Below, piece after piece: positions 45,569 to 54,732 of a DNA stretch of 64,000 nucleotides. Under the pieces are notes generated by a model that was not told the origin of the DNA, ran no database searches, and was given only the letters and a program-made list of their open reading frames with translations. The position numbers and the translations under genes are program-made. Position 1 is the stretch's first letter. Each line of letters starts with the position of its first letter. The DNA comes from Cognatishimia sp. F0-27 (GTDB taxonomy: Bacteria; Pseudomonadota; Alphaproteobacteria; Rhodobacterales; Rhodobacteraceae): contig NZ_JAFMPQ010000020.1 of the NCBI RefSeq assembly GCF_020667845.1, positions 31,734-95,733 of the forward strand, written 5' to 3'.

Positions 45569-45618
45569 ATTATATTGCAGACAGTTACAGATAATTCTTT
45601 ATCCAGAGAACCCGCCCT

Positions 45619-46431
45619 TCAGGCCGCTTCGAAATCGATCTTCCGACGCAGGAATTGCGTCGCGTGATGCGAGACTTTCTGCGGTTTTCCAGTGGTCAGA
45701 AATCCGCTCTCGGTGCCGGAGCCCATCATGTCCGGATGCCGCTTGAGATAGTCCTTCAGCGCTGCGGCCACGAGGTTGGCCTGCGAATAGACCGCGACAT
45801 TCGGGCCAAGCGCATCCTGAAAGATGTCCTGCATCAGCGGGTAGTGGGTGCAGCCGAGAATGGCAGCCTGCGGGTCCGGCATCTTGCGCTTGAGCGCGTC
45901 CACATGGCTGCGCACCAGTGCTTCGGCAAGGATCATGTCGCCTTCTTCGATGGCATCGACCAACCCGCCGCAGGCCTGCGCCTCCACATCGACGCCGATG
46001 GCGCGAAATGCCAGCTCGCGCTGGAACGCACGGCTGCGGACCGTCGCGGGTGTTGCAAACAGCGCCACATGCTGCACCGCGACTTCGCGCGGCGGCGAGT
46101 TGTCGCCCCATTGCCGCTCCGTCAGGGCCTCGATCAGCGGCACAAACACGCCCAAGACGCGCTTGTCGCGCGGCACCCAGCTCTCCTGCATCCGGCGCAG
46201 CGCCGCCGCCGACGCCGTGTTGCAGGCGAGGATCACGAGATCGCAGCCCGCATCGAACAGCCGTTGCGTCGCGCGGGTTGTCAGATCGTAGACATCATCG
46301 GCATCGCGCACCCCGTAAGGCGCATGCGCGCTGTCGGCGAAATAGACAAACGGCACTTCCGGCAACGCCTGCGTCACCGCGTCCAGAACCGTCAACCCGC
46401 CAAGACCACTATCGAATACGCCCACTGCCAT
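45619..46431 (-). CDS. murI: Glutamate racemase
   Basis: MurI produces D-glutamate for peptidoglycan. It has 270 residues, with the two catalytic Cys residues in [11 protein letters not shown] and LGCTHYPLM and the N-terminal [20 protein letters not shown] 46431 is chosen because AGAAGGG lies seven bases upstream; an in-frame ATG at 46455 would add eight residues. It lies 72 bases downstream of a PlsC-type acyltransferase gene on the same strand. Confidence 0.95.
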   Translation of the reverse strand: MAVGVFDSGLGGLTVLDAVTQALPEVPFVYFADSAHAPYGVRDADDVYDLTTRATQRLFDAGCDLVILACNTASAAALRRMQESWVPRDKRVLGVFVPLIEALTERQWGDNSPPREVAVQHVALFATPATVRSRAFQRELAFRAIGVDVEAQACGGLVDAIEEGDMILAEALVRSHVDALKRKMPDPQAAILGCTHYPLMQDIFQDALGPNVAVYSQANLVAAALKDYLKRHPDMMGSGTESGFLTTGKPQKVSHHATQFLRRKIDFEAA

Positions 46432-46503
46432 GGCTTCGCCCTTCTCGTTACGCACCCCGCTTCTGCGGGTGTGACCGGTGCCGCATGGGCCCGGGTTCGC
46501 GGG

Positions 46504-47439
46504 CTAGTAACGGCGGACCGGCGCGTTGCCACGCCGGTATCTGTCCTCGAATTCCAACCCGTAGTCGAACCGTTCGGGGTGGTCAGGGCCAAGCTCATAC
46601 GTCTTGTGTCTTAAAAAATCCATGAGCTTGTTGGGCTCTTTGGCATGTGCGGCAATCTCGCCCGGATCAACCGGCGCGCCGACCGTGATCTCGACGGGCG
46701 TGTCCACCCGTTTGTCGAACTCGCGGATCAGCAAGCCGAGCCGCAGCGTGCTGTGCAGATGCGAGGCGACCTGAAACAGCCGCGACGTGTGCCCGGCGAA
46801 ATAGAGCGGGACAACCGTGGCCCCCGATCTGGCGATCATCTTGGCGGTAAAGGCGCGCCAGCCCGGGTCCATGGGGCGCGCAAAGGGGCGCGCGGCGGTC
46901 GATACCGTGCCGCCGGGAAAAATTCCGATTGCCCCGCCCTGCCCGTCTTGCCCACCCCGTGCAAGGTAATCGAGCGCCGCCTTTCGGGTGGCGAGATTGC
47001 GCGCCACCGACTCGCGGCCCCCGTCAAAACAGATCGGCAGAACGATGCCGTCCATGGCGGGAGCCTGACCGAAAACCGAATTGGCGACGATGCGAAAGTC
47101 GCCACGGGTCTGCGACAGCACCTGCCCCATCACCAGCCCGTCGAGGATGCCATACGGGTGGTTGGCGATGAGCACCAACGGCCCGGTGCGCGGGATCGCG
47201 GCGAGGCGTTCCCCGAACACACGGATTTCCAGCCCGTAACGCGCCACCATCACATCCCAGAAATCGCGTCCCTCGGCCACCTCCCGCTCGTACCCTTCGG
47301 CGCGGCGGATCAGTCGGATACGCCCCGTGGCGTTCTCCATCAGACGCACCACCGCACGCCCGCCACGGGTCTGGGCGGACCCGGCATAGGTGATCTTGCG
47401 GGCCAGAAGCCGGGATGACCGGCGGGACAATTCTAGCAT
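46504..47439 (-). CDS. PlsC-family acyltransferase
   Basis: This 311-residue membrane-associated acyltransferase has the PlsC core: block I NHPYGILDG (His and Asp five residues apart rather than the usual four), block III-like GGAIGIFPGGTVS, and VVPLYFAGH. It may be a lysophosphatidate or other lyso-lipid acyltransferase; the HX5D variant occurs in some lyso-ornithine-lipid and hemolysin-like homologues. Location beside murI gives no further clue. Confidence 0.82.
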   Translation of the reverse strand: MLELSRRSSRLLARKITYAGSAQTRGGRAVVRLMENATGRIRLIRRAEGYEREVAEGRDFWDVMVARYGLEIRVFGERLAAIPRTGPLVLIANHPYGILDGLVMGQVLSQTRGDFRIVANSVFGQAPAMDGIVLPICFDGGRESVARNLATRKAALDYLARGGQDGQGGAIGIFPGGTVSTAARPFARPMDPGWRAFTAKMIARSGATVVPLYFAGHTSRLFQVASHLHSTLRLGLLIREFDKRVDTPVEITVGAPVDPGEIAAHAKEPNKLMDFLRHKTYELGPDHPERFDYGLEFEDRYRRGNAPVRRY

Positions 47440-47672
47440 GGCAAACCCTGATCGGTGACAAATGATTGGCCCGCTGCCTATCAGGCACGGCGCCCCCTGT
47501 CAGTGTGCGATACGACCATGACGCCCGTGTGACGCGCCAGCACGATTGTCAGCGCGCGGAGGACGGCGGCAGGGTCGCCGCGCGCGGCAGATCACAAGAC
47601 CGTGGCCCGCTCATCGCAGGGTGATCGCGGCAATGACCTTCGACACCTTCGCCAGACCGGGCCAACCACGCC

Positions 47673-48131
47673 TCAGCCGCTTTCCGCCTTCTTTTCCCAG
47701 CGCCCGGATTCCTCGCTCCAATAAACCGCCTTGCAGCCCGCCGCGGTGAGCGTCTTCCACTGGCCACGCGCATGGTCCACCGCTGCCGGGTCATGCCCGT
47801 CAAAAAGGATGCACACCCGTTCAAGCCCCGCGACATCCTCTGCCGCGACCTCGGCACCGTCCACGCTCATCACGCAGTGCGGCGCGTTGCCGGCCTCGCC
47901 TTCTGTCAGCAGGATCGGCTGATCCGCGTCATGCGCGCCCCCGGCAAGCCCGTGCGGCAAAAAGGAGTCGTCCGGCCCGGTCCACAAGGCCCGGTCCAGC
48001 GCTTCCAGCCGCGCCCGGACCGGCGCGCGCACTGCCACGCGCCAGCCCTGCGCCAAAGACCGCTCAAGCAGGGTTGCGAGCGTCTGCTCAACCGGGTTGC
48101 GCGTCAGATGATAGAAGAACACGTGTCCCAT
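47673..48131 (-). CDS. holC: DNA polymerase III chi subunit
   Basis: HolC joins the clamp loader to single-stranded DNA-binding protein at the replication fork. It has 152 residues with the family N-terminus MGHVFFYHLTRNPVEQTLAT and the motifs LWTGPDDSFLPHGL and ERVCILFDGHD. It lies 67 bases after pepA on the same strand; this pepA-holC pairing is common in alphaproteobacteria. Confidence 0.92.
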   Translation of the reverse strand: MGHVFFYHLTRNPVEQTLATLLERSLAQGWRVAVRAPVRARLEALDRALWTGPDDSFLPHGLAGGAHDADQPILLTEGEAGNAPHCVMSVDGAEVAAEDVAGLERVCILFDGHDPAAVDHARGQWKTLTAAGCKAVYWSEESGRWEKKAESG

Positions 48132-48198
48132 GGACCGCCCCTGCTGCGTGATTGCCCAGCCGCCTGTGCCGGCCCCGGAGCGGGGCCCGTCTGTCGGC

Positions 48199-49674
48199 TC
48201 AGCCCTCCGACTGCTTGGTGTAATTGTCGCGGATCATCCGCGTCAGCGCCATCACACCCCAGCCGGTTGCCCCCTTGGGTCCGAGGGCGCTTTCCTTGGT
48301 CATTTGCGCGACACCCGCAATATCGAGGTGAATCCACGGCATATCCGGCTCGATGAACCGCTGCAGGAACTGTGCCGCGGTGATGGACCCCGCCGCGCGC
48401 CCGCCGACATTCTTCATATCCGCCTTTTGCGACTTCAGCAGATCGTCGTAGCTTTGTCCAAGCGGCAGGCGCCACGCTCCCTCGCCCTCGGCCGTCGCGG
48501 CCTTCAGGAAGGATTGCGCAAATCCGTCATCGTTGGAGAACACCGCCGCGTTGTCATGGCCCAGCGCGATGATGCAGGCCCCGGTCAGCGTCGCGAGATC
48601 GATCACACCGGAGGGTTTTTCGGATTGCTGCGCGTGCCAGAGCACATCGGCCAGCACCAGACGACCCTCGGCATCGGTGTTGATCACCTCGATCGTATCG
48701 CCCTTCATGGAGGTCACGATATCACCCGGACGCGTCGCGGTGCCCGAAGGCATGTTTTCAACCAGCCCGACGAGGCCCACCACATGGGCGGGGATCTTGG
48801 CACCCGCGACCGCCTTCATCACGCCGGAGACAACGCCCGCGCCGCCCATATCCATGGTCATGTCTTCCATGCCCGCGGCCGGTTTCAGGCTGATCCCGCC
48901 GGTGTCGAACACGACGCCCTTGCCCACAAGCGCCAGCGGCGCGCCTTCGGCCCCCTTCCAGCGCATCACGACCACCTTGGACGGGCTGGCAGACCCCTGC
49001 CCGACACAGAGCAGCGCCCCCATGCCAAGCTCCGCGAGCCGGTCTTCCTCCAGAACCTCAACCTCGACGCCCAGCGCTTCGAGCGCCACGAGACGGTCCG
49101 CGAACTCGGTTGTTGTCAGAACATTGGCCGGCTCCGAGACGAGGTCCCGGGTGAAGGCAACGCCCTCGGCAATCGCACGCAGGCCTGCGTGAGCCTCCGC
49201 CGCAGCCTCGGCATTCTTCGCCATGATCACGGCCGCGCCCGGTGTGTCCTTCGGCGCGCTCTTGCGGGCGGTGAACGCATAACCCTTGAGCGCCAGACCC
49301 AAGGCGAGCTCTTCCGGCCGGGTGGTGTTTTCAACCAACACCAGCGCGCTTTTGGGTCCGGCGGCCTTGGCGATGGCAGCACCGGCCTTGCGCGCCTCAA
49401 GCGCCTGCGGACGGCGCGGCAGTTTGACAAGCACCAGGTGACCCGCCGCAAGCCCCGTGGGCCAGGACAGCGTCATCGTGTCCGCTTCTGCAAGATCGGA
49501 CCACGCCTCGCTGTCGAGCGCACGCGCCACAGCGCCCTTGGTCAGGCGATTGAGACGGCGCGCCGCCGGCGACAGGGTGCCATCGGGCGCAATGAGGATC
49601 GCAACCACGCCCTCCGCCTCGGTCAACACGTCAAGATCCACATCCGCAAAGCTGATTTCTCTCAAGTCGGTCAC
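48199..49674 (-). CDS. pepA: Leucyl aminopeptidase
   Basis: PepA is a dizinc exopeptidase of family M17, removing N-terminal residues; it can also bind DNA. It has 491 residues. The signature NTDAEGRLVLADVLW, the metal site LVGKGVVFDTGGISLKPAAG, and DLATLTGACIIALG are complete. The start is taken at GTG 49674 because GAGGAAGAG lies before it; ATG 49713 is a possible alternative start with a weaker ribosome site. It is divergent from the lptF operon and followed by holC. Confidence 0.93.
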   Translation of the reverse strand: MTDLREISFADVDLDVLTEAEGVVAILIAPDGTLSPAARRLNRLTKGAVARALDSEAWSDLAEADTMTLSWPTGLAAGHLVLVKLPRRPQALEARKAGAAIAKAAGPKSALVLVENTTRPEELALGLALKGYAFTARKSAPKDTPGAAVIMAKNAEAAAEAHAGLRAIAEGVAFTRDLVSEPANVLTTTEFADRLVALEALGVEVEVLEEDRLAELGMGALLCVGQGSASPSKVVVMRWKGAEGAPLALVGKGVVFDTGGISLKPAAGMEDMTMDMGGAGVVSGVMKAVAGAKIPAHVVGLVGLVENMPSGTATRPGDIVTSMKGDTIEVINTDAEGRLVLADVLWHAQQSEKPSGVIDLATLTGACIIALGHDNAAVFSNDDGFAQSFLKAATAEGEGAWRLPLGQSYDDLLKSQKADMKNVGGRAAGSITAAQFLQRFIEPDMPWIHLDIAGVAQMTKESALGPKGATGWGVMALTRMIRDNYTKQSEG

Positions 49675-50180
49675 GTCGCGCTCTTCCTCTCGCCTGGTCT
49701 GTTGCTTGGTCATTCGGTCCGCGCCGCACGGGGCGCCTTGTGCAAAGAGGTAATCCGCGCACCCACCAAAGGCCAGAGCCGTGACAGGCTTCACGGCTGA
49801 TTGTGCATCGGCTCGCCCGTGGTTTGTGCTGCGATGCCCCCGGTATGCCCCCGGGATGCCATGTGATTCAGGTGCCTGCCGCGCCGCGTGGCGCCCGATT
49901 TGATCCCACGCTGTGCGGGTCACGCACGTTCTGTGCCAAAGCCCGCCTTCGGGGCGCTCTGCGCTCCGGCCCGCGCCCGGACGCAGGAAAGGACTGCGCG
50001 GCAGGGTCAGACTCCCACGCAAAATCCGCCAACCCCGCCGCTCCGATACGCGGCGCCACCGGTTCCGCCTCCACGCCCGACCGGTGCGCCAAACTCCGCT
50101 TCATTCCCCGTGATGGCGGCTTTTCCCTTCCGGAGCGATCCGATAGGGTCCGGGTGTCTGTTCTTGGGGGAACGCAAAAG
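49675..50180. other. Divergent promoter region between pepA and lptF
   Basis: About 506 bases without a convincing gene separate the two divergent operons. Upstream frames that reach 49803 are Arg/Pro-rich and lack family similarity; they are not part of lptF. Confidence 0.55.
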
Positions 50181-51314
50181 GTGCAGCGATTCGACCGCTA
50201 TATGCTGTCGCAACTCCTGGTGCTGTTCGGCTTCTTTGCGCTTGTGCTTGTTGCCGTCTACTGGGTGAATCGCGCCGTGGTGCTGTTCGACCGTCTGATT
50301 GCGGATGGCCATTCCGCAGGCATATTCCTCGAATTCACCGTTCTGTCACTGCCTGCCGTGATCGCGCTGGTCCTACCGATCTCGGCTTTTGCCGCGGCGG
50401 TCTATGTGACCAACAGGCTCTCCAATGACAGCGAACTGGTGATCGTGCGCGCCACCGGGTATTCGCCGTGGCGTCTGGCCCGGCCGGTCCTGGCCTTTGG
50501 TCTCATGATCACGCTGATGGGCTCGGTTCTGGCGCATGTGCTTGTGCCCGCCTCCATCGAACAGCTGCGCCTGCGCGAACAGGAAATCGCCGGTTCGGTC
50601 TCGGCCCGATTGCTGCGCGAAGGGGCGTTCCTGCACCCCGCGGACGGCGTAACCTTCTATATCCGCGACATCACCGATGAGGGAGAGCTGCGCGATGTGC
50701 TGCTCTCCGACCGGCGGCAGGACGGGCGCGAAGTGACCTATTCGGCGGAGCGCGCGTATCTGTTGCGTGACGAGGAAGGCCCCAAGCTGGTGATGCTTGC
50801 CGGCTTGGCCCAGACCCTCGACACCCGGACACAGCGGCTCTCCACGACCAATTTCGCCGATCTTGTCTATGACATCTCCGCACTGATCGAACCGGGCAAG
50901 CCCAAGCGCCGCAAGCTGGACTACATCCCCACGCTTGAGTTGCTTACCAAGACGGACGCCGTGGCCGAAGAGGCCAACGATACGCCCGGCGAAGTGCTGG
51001 AGGAGGCGCATATGCGCTTTCAGGGGCCGCTCCTGAGCCTCGTGGCGGCTCTCGTGGGCTTTGCGGCCATGGTGTCGGGCGGTTACTCGCGCTTTGGCGT
51101 GACGCGTCAGATCGTCTTTGCCGTCTTCCTGCTCGTGCTGATCAAACTGGTGGAAAGCGTTGTCGCCGATCCCGTGCGCGCCGACGCGCGGCTCTGGCCG
51201 CTGATCTACTTGCCGTCCGTGACCGGCCTCGCCATGGCCGCCGGGCTGCTCTGGCGCGCCGCGCGCCCCTTCCGGCCCCGGCGCCGGGCACCAGAGGACG
51301 CCGCCACCACATGA
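50181..51314 (+). CDS. lptF: LPS export ABC transporter permease LptF
   Basis: LptF, with LptG and LptB, extracts lipopolysaccharide from the inner membrane. It has 377 residues with six transmembrane helices, three at each end, around a periplasmic beta-jellyroll. The N-terminal VQRFDRYMLSQLLVLFGFFA, the coupling segment VTNRLSNDSELVIVRATGYS and YSAERAYLLRDEEGPKL are recognisable. The start is GTG 50181 downstream of GGGGGAA. It overlaps lptG by four bases. Confidence 0.92.
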   Translation: MQRFDRYMLSQLLVLFGFFALVLVAVYWVNRAVVLFDRLIADGHSAGIFLEFTVLSLPAVIALVLPISAFAAAVYVTNRLSNDSELVIVRATGYSPWRLARPVLAFGLMITLMGSVLAHVLVPASIEQLRLREQEIAGSVSARLLREGAFLHPADGVTFYIRDITDEGELRDVLLSDRRQDGREVTYSAERAYLLRDEEGPKLVMLAGLAQTLDTRTQRLSTTNFADLVYDISALIEPGKPKRRKLDYIPTLELLTKTDAVAEEANDTPGEVLEEAHMRFQGPLLSLVAALVGFAAMVSGGYSRFGVTRQIVFAVFLLVLIKLVESVVADPVRADARLWPLIYLPSVTGLAMAAGLLWRAARPFRPRRRAPEDAATT

Positions 51315-52405
51315 CGCTGCATCTGTATTTTGCCCGACGCTTCTTCTGGACCTTTCTGTCGCTTACGGCGGGGTTTGCGCTGTTCCAGGCGCTGCTTGAC
51401 CTCGTCGACGAGCTGCGGCGTCTGGATGACAGCGTCGGCTTCGGGCAGGTTTTGAAATTGGTCGCCCTGAAACTGCCGGAAGGACTGTATCAGATCTTGC
51501 CGCTGGTGATGATCCTGTCGGCGATCGCGCTGTTTCTCAACCTGTCGCGGACGTCCGAATTGGTCGTCGTGCGCGCGGCTGGCCGATCCGGACTTGCCGT
51601 GCTCGCCGCGCCGGTGATCGTTGCCGTAGCGATCGGAGCGCTGACCGTGGCGATGCTCAACCCGATCGTCGCGGTCACCTCAAAGCGCTACGCCGACCTG
51701 CGCGAACTCTATACCGCGGGCGGCACCTCCGCGCTGTCAATCGGCGCCGAAGGGCTGTGGCTGCGCCAGGGCGGGCCGGAAGGCCAGGCGGTGATCCATG
51801 CCGACCGGACCAACCCGGAGGCGACGGTTCTCTATGACGTGAGCATCGTGGCCTACGCCCCCGACGGTGGGCCCGTGCGCCGCATCACCGCCGCAGAGGC
51901 CGCCCTCCGGGAGGGGGAATGGGTGCTGAGCGATGCCAAGGCCTGGTCTCTGGCCGCCGGTCTCAACCCTGAGGCCAGCGCGCGCAGCCATGACACGCTC
52001 ATCGTGCCATCGACGCTGACTCAGGACAGCATCCGTGACCGGTTCGGCAAACCCTCCTCGATTGCCATCTGGGACCTTCCCGCCTTTATCGCTGATCTCG
52101 AGGAAGCCGGGTTTTCCGCGCGGCGTCACATCGTGTGGCTCCAGATGGAGCTGGCACGGCCGCTGTTCCTGGTGGCCATGGTGTTGATCGGTGCGGGGTT
52201 CACCATGCAACCCTCGCGCCTCAATCGAACCGGGCTCGCGGTGCTCTCGGCGGTGCTTTTGGGCTTCGGGCTCTATTACGTGCGCAACTTTGCGCAGATC
52301 ATGGGCGAAAACGGACAGCTCACACCGGAACTCGCCGCCTGGGTGCCGCCAGCCGCCTCCGTGCTGCTGGCCGCCGGGCTGGTGCTGCAACGGGAGGATG
52401 GCTGA
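51311..52405 (+). CDS. lptG: LPS export ABC transporter permease LptG
   Basis: This partner permease of LptF has 364 residues and the same six-helix plus jellyroll layout. Start MTLHLYFARRFFWTFLSLTA, coupling region NLSRTSELVVVRAAGRSGLA and the C-terminal helices ending VLQREDG match the family. It is coupled to lptF upstream (ATGA overlap) and to lptD downstream (TGATG), so the three genes form one operon. Confidence 0.92.
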   Translation: MTLHLYFARRFFWTFLSLTAGFALFQALLDLVDELRRLDDSVGFGQVLKLVALKLPEGLYQILPLVMILSAIALFLNLSRTSELVVVRAAGRSGLAVLAAPVIVAVAIGALTVAMLNPIVAVTSKRYADLRELYTAGGTSALSIGAEGLWLRQGGPEGQAVIHADRTNPEATVLYDVSIVAYAPDGGPVRRITAAEAALREGEWVLSDAKAWSLAAGLNPEASARSHDTLIVPSTLTQDSIRDRFGKPSSIAIWDLPAFIADLEEAGFSARRHIVWLQMELARPLFLVAMVLIGAGFTMQPSRLNRTGLAVLSAVLLGFGLYYVRNFAQIMGENGQLTPELAAWVPPAASVLLAAGLVLQREDG

Positions 52406-54732
52406 TGAGGGTCGCTCTGCGCTTGCACGGCCGACGCGAGGCTGGCCCGGTTCGGGCCGGACGAGCGCATCGCCACAGCACGCGCCCGGTGCGGTTCTGC
52501 GCTTTGCGCGCATCCCTCGCCCGCATGTTTGCGCCGCTGGCCGCGTGGCTCGTCGCTGCGCTCACCAACCCGACGCGGACCTGCGGTCCGCTGGGGGCAT
52601 GGCTCGTCGCTGCGCTCCTCGCGCTCTCCGGTCCCGCCGCAGCCCAGACATCGTCGACCCAGGCCGCCCTGCTCGTGGCCGACACGGTCTTTGTGGAGAA
52701 CGGGGACCGCCTTGTCGCGCAGGGCAATGTCGAGGCGTTGCAAGACGGGGTACGACTGCGCGCAAACCGCATTCTCTATGACCGTGCCAGCGACACGCTT
52801 GTGATCGATGGGCCAATCCGCATCACGGACGCCTCCGGCACCGTGCTGACAGCAACCCAGGCGACGCTCTCGCAAGACCTGCGCGAGGGGCTCCTGACCG
52901 GGGCGCGGCTTGTGCTCGATCAGCAACTGCAACTCGCCGCGGTCGAAGCCCGTCGGGTCGGCGGGCGCTATACGCAACTCAGCCGCGTGGCGGTGACCTC
53001 CTGCCAGGTATGCAAGAACCGCCCCACCCCGCTCTGGCAGATCCGCGCCGCGCGGGTCATCCACGACGAAGAAGCCCGCCAGCTCTATTTCGACCAGGCC
53101 CAGCTGCGCGTGCTCGATGTGCCGATCTTCTATGTGCCGCGCCTGCGCCTGCCCGACCCGACCCTGTCGCGCGCCCGCGGTTTCATGATCCCCGAACTGC
53201 GCAGTTCCTCTCTGCTCGGCTTCGGGATCAAGATCCCCTATTTCATTCCTCTCGGACGGCATCAGGACATCACGCTCACACCCTATCTCTCTCCGGAAAC
53301 CCGCACGGTCGAACTGCGCTACAGGCGGGCCTTCGTAAACGGCGATCTCCAGGTCACCGGTGCGGTGTCGCGCGACACGCTGAAATCCGACAGGATGCGC
53401 GGCTACCTTTTTGCCGAGGGTCAGTTCGACCTCGGGCAAGACTACACGCTGGATTTCGACCTCAAAACAACATCCGACGAGGCCTATCTCAACGATTACG
53501 GCATCACCTCCACCGACCGCCTGGACAGCACGCTGCGCGTCACACGGGTCCGGCGCGACAGCTTCACCCGTTTCCAGCTGGTGCATTACCAGTCCCTGCG
53601 CGAAGAGGAGGACAACGATACGCAACCCACGATCATCGGCGACATACGCCATGAGCGGCGCCTGTTTCCGGCTTTCGGCGGGGAGCTGCGTCTGGGGGCA
53701 GAGGCGCATTCGCATTACCGCTACAGCTCGATCGACGTCGATACGACCGACGAGGACAGCGTGGTGGACGGACGCGACGTCACCCGCGTCAACGCCGCGA
53801 TCAGCTGGCGCGACCGCTGGACCCTGCGCGGCGGCCTGCGCGCCGCGGTGACTGCCAATCTCTGGCTCGATCACTACGTCACCCGGCAGGACGCCACCAG
53901 CGACGACACGGTCTCCAGCGCCGTGCCGGGTGTCGCGCTGGCGCTGCGCTACCCGCTTGCGCGCACCGGGTCCGCCGGCGGGCGCACGCTGATCGAACCG
54001 GTCCTGCAATATGGCTGGGTTGGTGGCGCGCGGATGAACAACCCCAATGACGAGAGCACGCGGGTTGAATTCGACGAGGCCAACCTTCTGTCGCTGTCCC
54101 GCTTTCCCGCCGCCGACCGCCGCGAGCATGGCCAGACCCTCGCCGCGGGCCTGCGCTGGATGCATTGGGCGCCGGCGGGCTGGCAGGCCGCGCTCACGAT
54201 CGGACGCATCTGGCGCGAGGAGGAAGACCCCGATTTCACCCGCTCCTCCGGGCTCGAGGGCGGGGTCTCGGACTGGCTGCTTGCGGGCCGCTTCTCACAT
54301 CCCGTGGGACTGACCCTCACCGCGCGCGGCCTGCTCGACGACGAGGCACGGTTTTCCAAGGCCGAAGCGCGCGCCGGCTGGTCAAACTCCCGCATGGATC
54401 TTGGCGCGTCTTACGTGCTTCTGGTCACCGATCCGGAAGAAGACCGCGACGCGGCGCTCTCGGAATGGACCTTTGACGGGCGCTACCGTTTCGACACCCA
54501 CTGGACGGGGTCTACCGAATGGCGCTACGACCTTGCGGATGAACGGCTCGACCGAGCGGGGTTCGGGTTGCAATATCGCAATGAATGCGTTGAGGTTGAA
54601 GTCTCGGCGTCACGGCGGTTTGCATCCTCGAGCAACCTCGAACCGTCCACAGAATTTGGCCTGACCGTAGCGCTGAACGGCTTCTCGACGGGCCGGAGCG
54701 CAAAGGAGTATCGACGCACATGCGACCATTGA
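52405..54732 (+). CDS. lptD: LPS assembly protein LptD, with an unusual long N-terminus
   Basis: LptD is the outer-membrane channel that inserts lipopolysaccharide. It has 775 residues. An N-terminal jellyroll (VADTVFVENGDRLVAQGNVE) is followed by a beta-barrel from about residue 250 to the end. Cys residues in TSCQVCKNRPTPLW may form a disulfide. The start at ATG 52405 is 7 bases after GGGAGG. The first 75 residues are Arg-rich and contain an 18-residue duplication (AWLVAAL twice) before the apparent signal peptide cleavage at PAAAQ, so the true N-terminus is uncertain. Downstream are surA and pdxA. Confidence 0.9.
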   Translation: MRVALRLHGRREAGPVRAGRAHRHSTRPVRFCALRASLARMFAPLAAWLVAALTNPTRTCGPLGAWLVAALLALSGPAAAQTSSTQAALLVADTVFVENGDRLVAQGNVEALQDGVRLRANRILYDRASDTLVIDGPIRITDASGTVLTATQATLSQDLREGLLTGARLVLDQQLQLAAVEARRVGGRYTQLSRVAVTSCQVCKNRPTPLWQIRAARVIHDEEARQLYFDQAQLRVLDVPIFYVPRLRLPDPTLSRARGFMIPELRSSSLLGFGIKIPYFIPLGRHQDITLTPYLSPETRTVELRYRRAFVNGDLQVTGAVSRDTLKSDRMRGYLFAEGQFDLGQDYTLDFDLKTTSDEAYLNDYGITSTDRLDSTLRVTRVRRDSFTRFQLVHYQSLREEEDNDTQPTIIGDIRHERRLFPAFGGELRLGAEAHSHYRYSSIDVDTTDEDSVVDGRDVTRVNAAISWRDRWTLRGGLRAAVTANLWLDHYVTRQDATSDDTVSSAVPGVALALRYPLARTGSAGGRTLIEPVLQYGWVGGARMNNPNDESTRVEFDEANLLSLSRFPAADRREHGQTLAAGLRWMHWAPAGWQAALTIGRIWREEEDPDFTRSSGLEGGVSDWLLAGRFSHPVGLTLTARGLLDDEARFSKAEARAGWSNSRMDLGASYVLLVTDPEEDRDAALSEWTFDGRYRFDTHWTGSTEWRYDLADERLDRAGFGLQYRNECVEVEVSASRRFASSSNLEPSTEFGLTVALNGFSTGRSAKEYRRTCDH